This document shows positions 62,754 to 64,000 of a stretch of DNA of 64,000 nt, piece by piece. Below the pieces are notes generated by a model that saw only the letters and a list, made by a program, of their open reading frames with translations, did not search any database and was not told where the DNA came from. The position numbers and the translations under genes are program-made. Position 1 is the stretch's first letter. Every line of letters begins with the position of its first letter. The stretch is from Burkholderiaceae bacterium (GTDB lineage Bacteria; Pseudomonadota; Gammaproteobacteria; Burkholderiales; Burkholderiaceae): NCBI GenBank assembly GCA_021166835.1, contig JAJPEN010000047.1:143365-207364 (forward strand), read 5' to 3'.

Positions 62754-64000
62754 CACGCCACCTCCCTGGCGGCGACCGTCGCCGCTTCGCCATCCAGCCA
62801 GTCGATCCGGTCCATCTTGCGCACGATCACGAACTCGTCGCGGTTGGTGCCGCAGGTGCCGTAGTAGTTGAAGCCGTAGGACAGCTGCGCGTAGCCGCCG
62901 ATCATGTGCGTGGGCTTGACCAGCACCCGCGTCACCGAGTTGTGGATGCCGCCGCGGGTGCCGGTGATCTCCGAGCCCGGGATGTTGATGATGCGTTCCT
63001 GGGCGTGGTACATCATCGCCATGCCGGGCATCACCCGCTGGCTGACCACCGCGCGCGCGGTGATCGCGCCGTTGACGTTGAACAGCTCGATCCAGTCGTT
63101 GTCCTCGATCCCCGCTTCGCGCGCGTCGTCCTCGCTGAGCCACACGATCGGGCCGCCGCGCGAGAGCGTCTGCATGATCAGGTTGTCGCTGTAGGTGCTG
63201 TGGATGCCCCATTTCTGGTGCGGGGTGATCCAGTTCAGCACGATCTCCTTGTGGCCGTTGCCGCGCCGCTCCAGCAGCGGCTGCACGGTCTTGGTGTCCA
63301 CCGGCGGGCGGTACTGCATGAAGCCCTCGCCGAAGGCCACCATCCACTCGTGGTCCTGGTAGAACTGCTGGCGCCCGGTGAGCGTGCGCCACGGAATGAA
63401 CTCGTGGACGTTGGTGTAGCCGGCGTTGTAGCTGACGTGCTCGTCCTCCAGCCCCGACCAGGTCGGCGAGGAGATGATCTTGCGCGGCTGCGCGACGATG
63501 TCGCGGAAGCGGATCGCCTCGTGCTCCTTGCCCCGGGCCAGGTGGGTGTGGTCGCGCCCGGTGAACTCGCCCAGCGCCTGCCAGGCCTTGACCGCGACGT
63601 GGCCGTTGGTCTCCGGCGCCAGCGACAGCACCACCTCGCAGGCGTCGATCGCCGACTCGATCCGCGGCCGGCCGTGGCTGACGCCGTCCTCGCGCACGGC
63701 GTGGTTGAGCTTGCCCAGGAACTCGACCTCGTCCCGGGTATCCCAGTTGATGCCCTTGCCGCCGTTGCCGAGCTTGTCCAGCAACGGCCCGAGCGAGGTG
63801 AACTTGCGGTACAGGTTGGGATAGTCGCGCTCCACCACCGCGATCGAGGGCATGGTGCGGCCGGGGATGGGCTCGCACTCGCCCTTCTTCCAGTCGCGCA
63901 CGTCCAGCGGCATCGCCAGCTCGCCGGGGGTGTCGTGCAGGGTCGGGACCAGCACCAGGTCCTGCTCCACGCCGAGCACGCCCGGGGCCAGGTCGCTGAC
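62753..64000 (-). CDS. narG: Respiratory nitrate reductase alpha subunit NarG, C-terminal part
   Basis: About 415 C-terminal residues of the molybdenum catalytic subunit; the frame is open at the right edge and the N-terminal two thirds are outside the window. The end blocks are typical: PNLYRKFTSLGPLLDKLGNGGKGI, HVSYNAGYTNVHEFIPWRTLTGRQQFYQDHEW and the final YGFNYYGTCGTNRDEFVIVRKMDRIDWLDGE. It holds the bis-MGD dinucleotide-binding C-terminal domain. Codon choice here (Thr mostly ACC, Glu mostly GAG) differs from genes elsewhere in the window. Confidence 0.95.
   Translation of the reverse strand, partial: VSDLAPGVLGVEQDLVLVPTLHDTPGELAMPLDVRDWKKGECEPIPGRTMPSIAVVERDYPNLYRKFTSLGPLLDKLGNGGKGINWDTRDEVEFLGKLNHAVREDGVSHGRPRIESAIDACEVVLSLAPETNGHVAVKAWQALGEFTGRDHTHLARGKEHEAIRFRDIVAQPRKIISSPTWSGLEDEHVSYNAGYTNVHEFIPWRTLTGRQQFYQDHEWMVAFGEGFMQYRPPVDTKTVQPLLERRGNGHKEIVLNWITPHQKWGIHSTYSDNLIMQTLSRGGPIVWLSEDDAREAGIEDNDWIELFNVNGAITARAVVSQRVMPGMAMMYHAQERIINIPGSEITGTRGGIHNSVTRVLVKPTHMIGGYAQLSYGFNYYGTCGTNRDEFVIVRKMDRIDWLDGEAATVAAREVA

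Overview
The window is a high-GC chromosomal segment of a betaproteobacterium, most likely order Burkholderiales. The evidence is the pepA-holC-small ORF-valS order, the alaS-NUDIX-tusA block, several orphan Bug-type (TctC-like) solute receptors without TctA/TctB membrane genes, PEP-CTERM surface proteins with sigma-54 promoters, and a narGHJI operon followed by a parvulin gene. No rRNA, tRNA, CRISPR array, insertion sequence or prophage was seen.

Layout. 0-15 kb is mostly housekeeping: a truncated GT39-type glycosyltransferase at the left edge, lptGF (LPS export permeases), divergent pepA-holC-small gene, a ribbon-helix-helix/PIN toxin-antitoxin pair, valS, then alaS, a DUF364-like gene, a NUDIX hydrolase and tusA on the minus strand. 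15-26 kb is accessory catabolism: a PEP-CTERM gene abutting a broken CoA-transferase remnant, two orphan Bug receptors, an internally deleted enolase-superfamily gene, an arylmalonate decarboxylase homologue, a second small PEP-CTERM gene, and a complete branched-chain amino-acid-type ABC importer (livKHMGF order) divergent from a 3-hydroxyisobutyrate-dehydrogenase-like gene and an FKBP isomerase.

27-38.5 kb is the most interesting part. It holds a contiguous set split over several transcription units: a DUF1302-like outer-membrane protein, a LolD-like ATPase, a LolA-like periplasmic protein, a FeeM-like N-acyl amino acid synthase, a nitroreductase-fold protein, a SAM methyltransferase, two LolC/E-like FtsX permeases and a ThiF/E1-like enzyme. 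Two PEP-CTERM genes lie beside or inside it. Read together they suggest a pathway that builds an N-acylated amino-acid-like lipid and moves it across the envelope with a Lol-like machine. That is inference.

38.7-52 kb: a Phd/VapC-like pair, glnS, a second toxin-antitoxin-like pair with a DUF6036-type nucleotidyltransferase, an MBL hydrolase with a DUF2237 protein, then a plus-strand catabolic run (amidase, LysR regulator, kynureninase-like enzyme, hydantoinase/oxoprolinase A and B, Bug receptor). 52-64 kb: a LemA/TPM-domain operon, a Yip1-like membrane gene with msrA, an anthraniloyl/salicylyl-CoA 5-hydroxylase-like fusion divergent from a RidA gene, and the respiratory nitrate reductase operon narG(partial)HJI plus a parvulin at the right edge.

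Four PEP-CTERM genes in the window each carry a sigma-54 -24/-12 element at exact spacing, two of them near perfect, and three share an upstream TTCTT-ACA motif. They are therefore probably one regulon although they are dispersed over about 18 kb.
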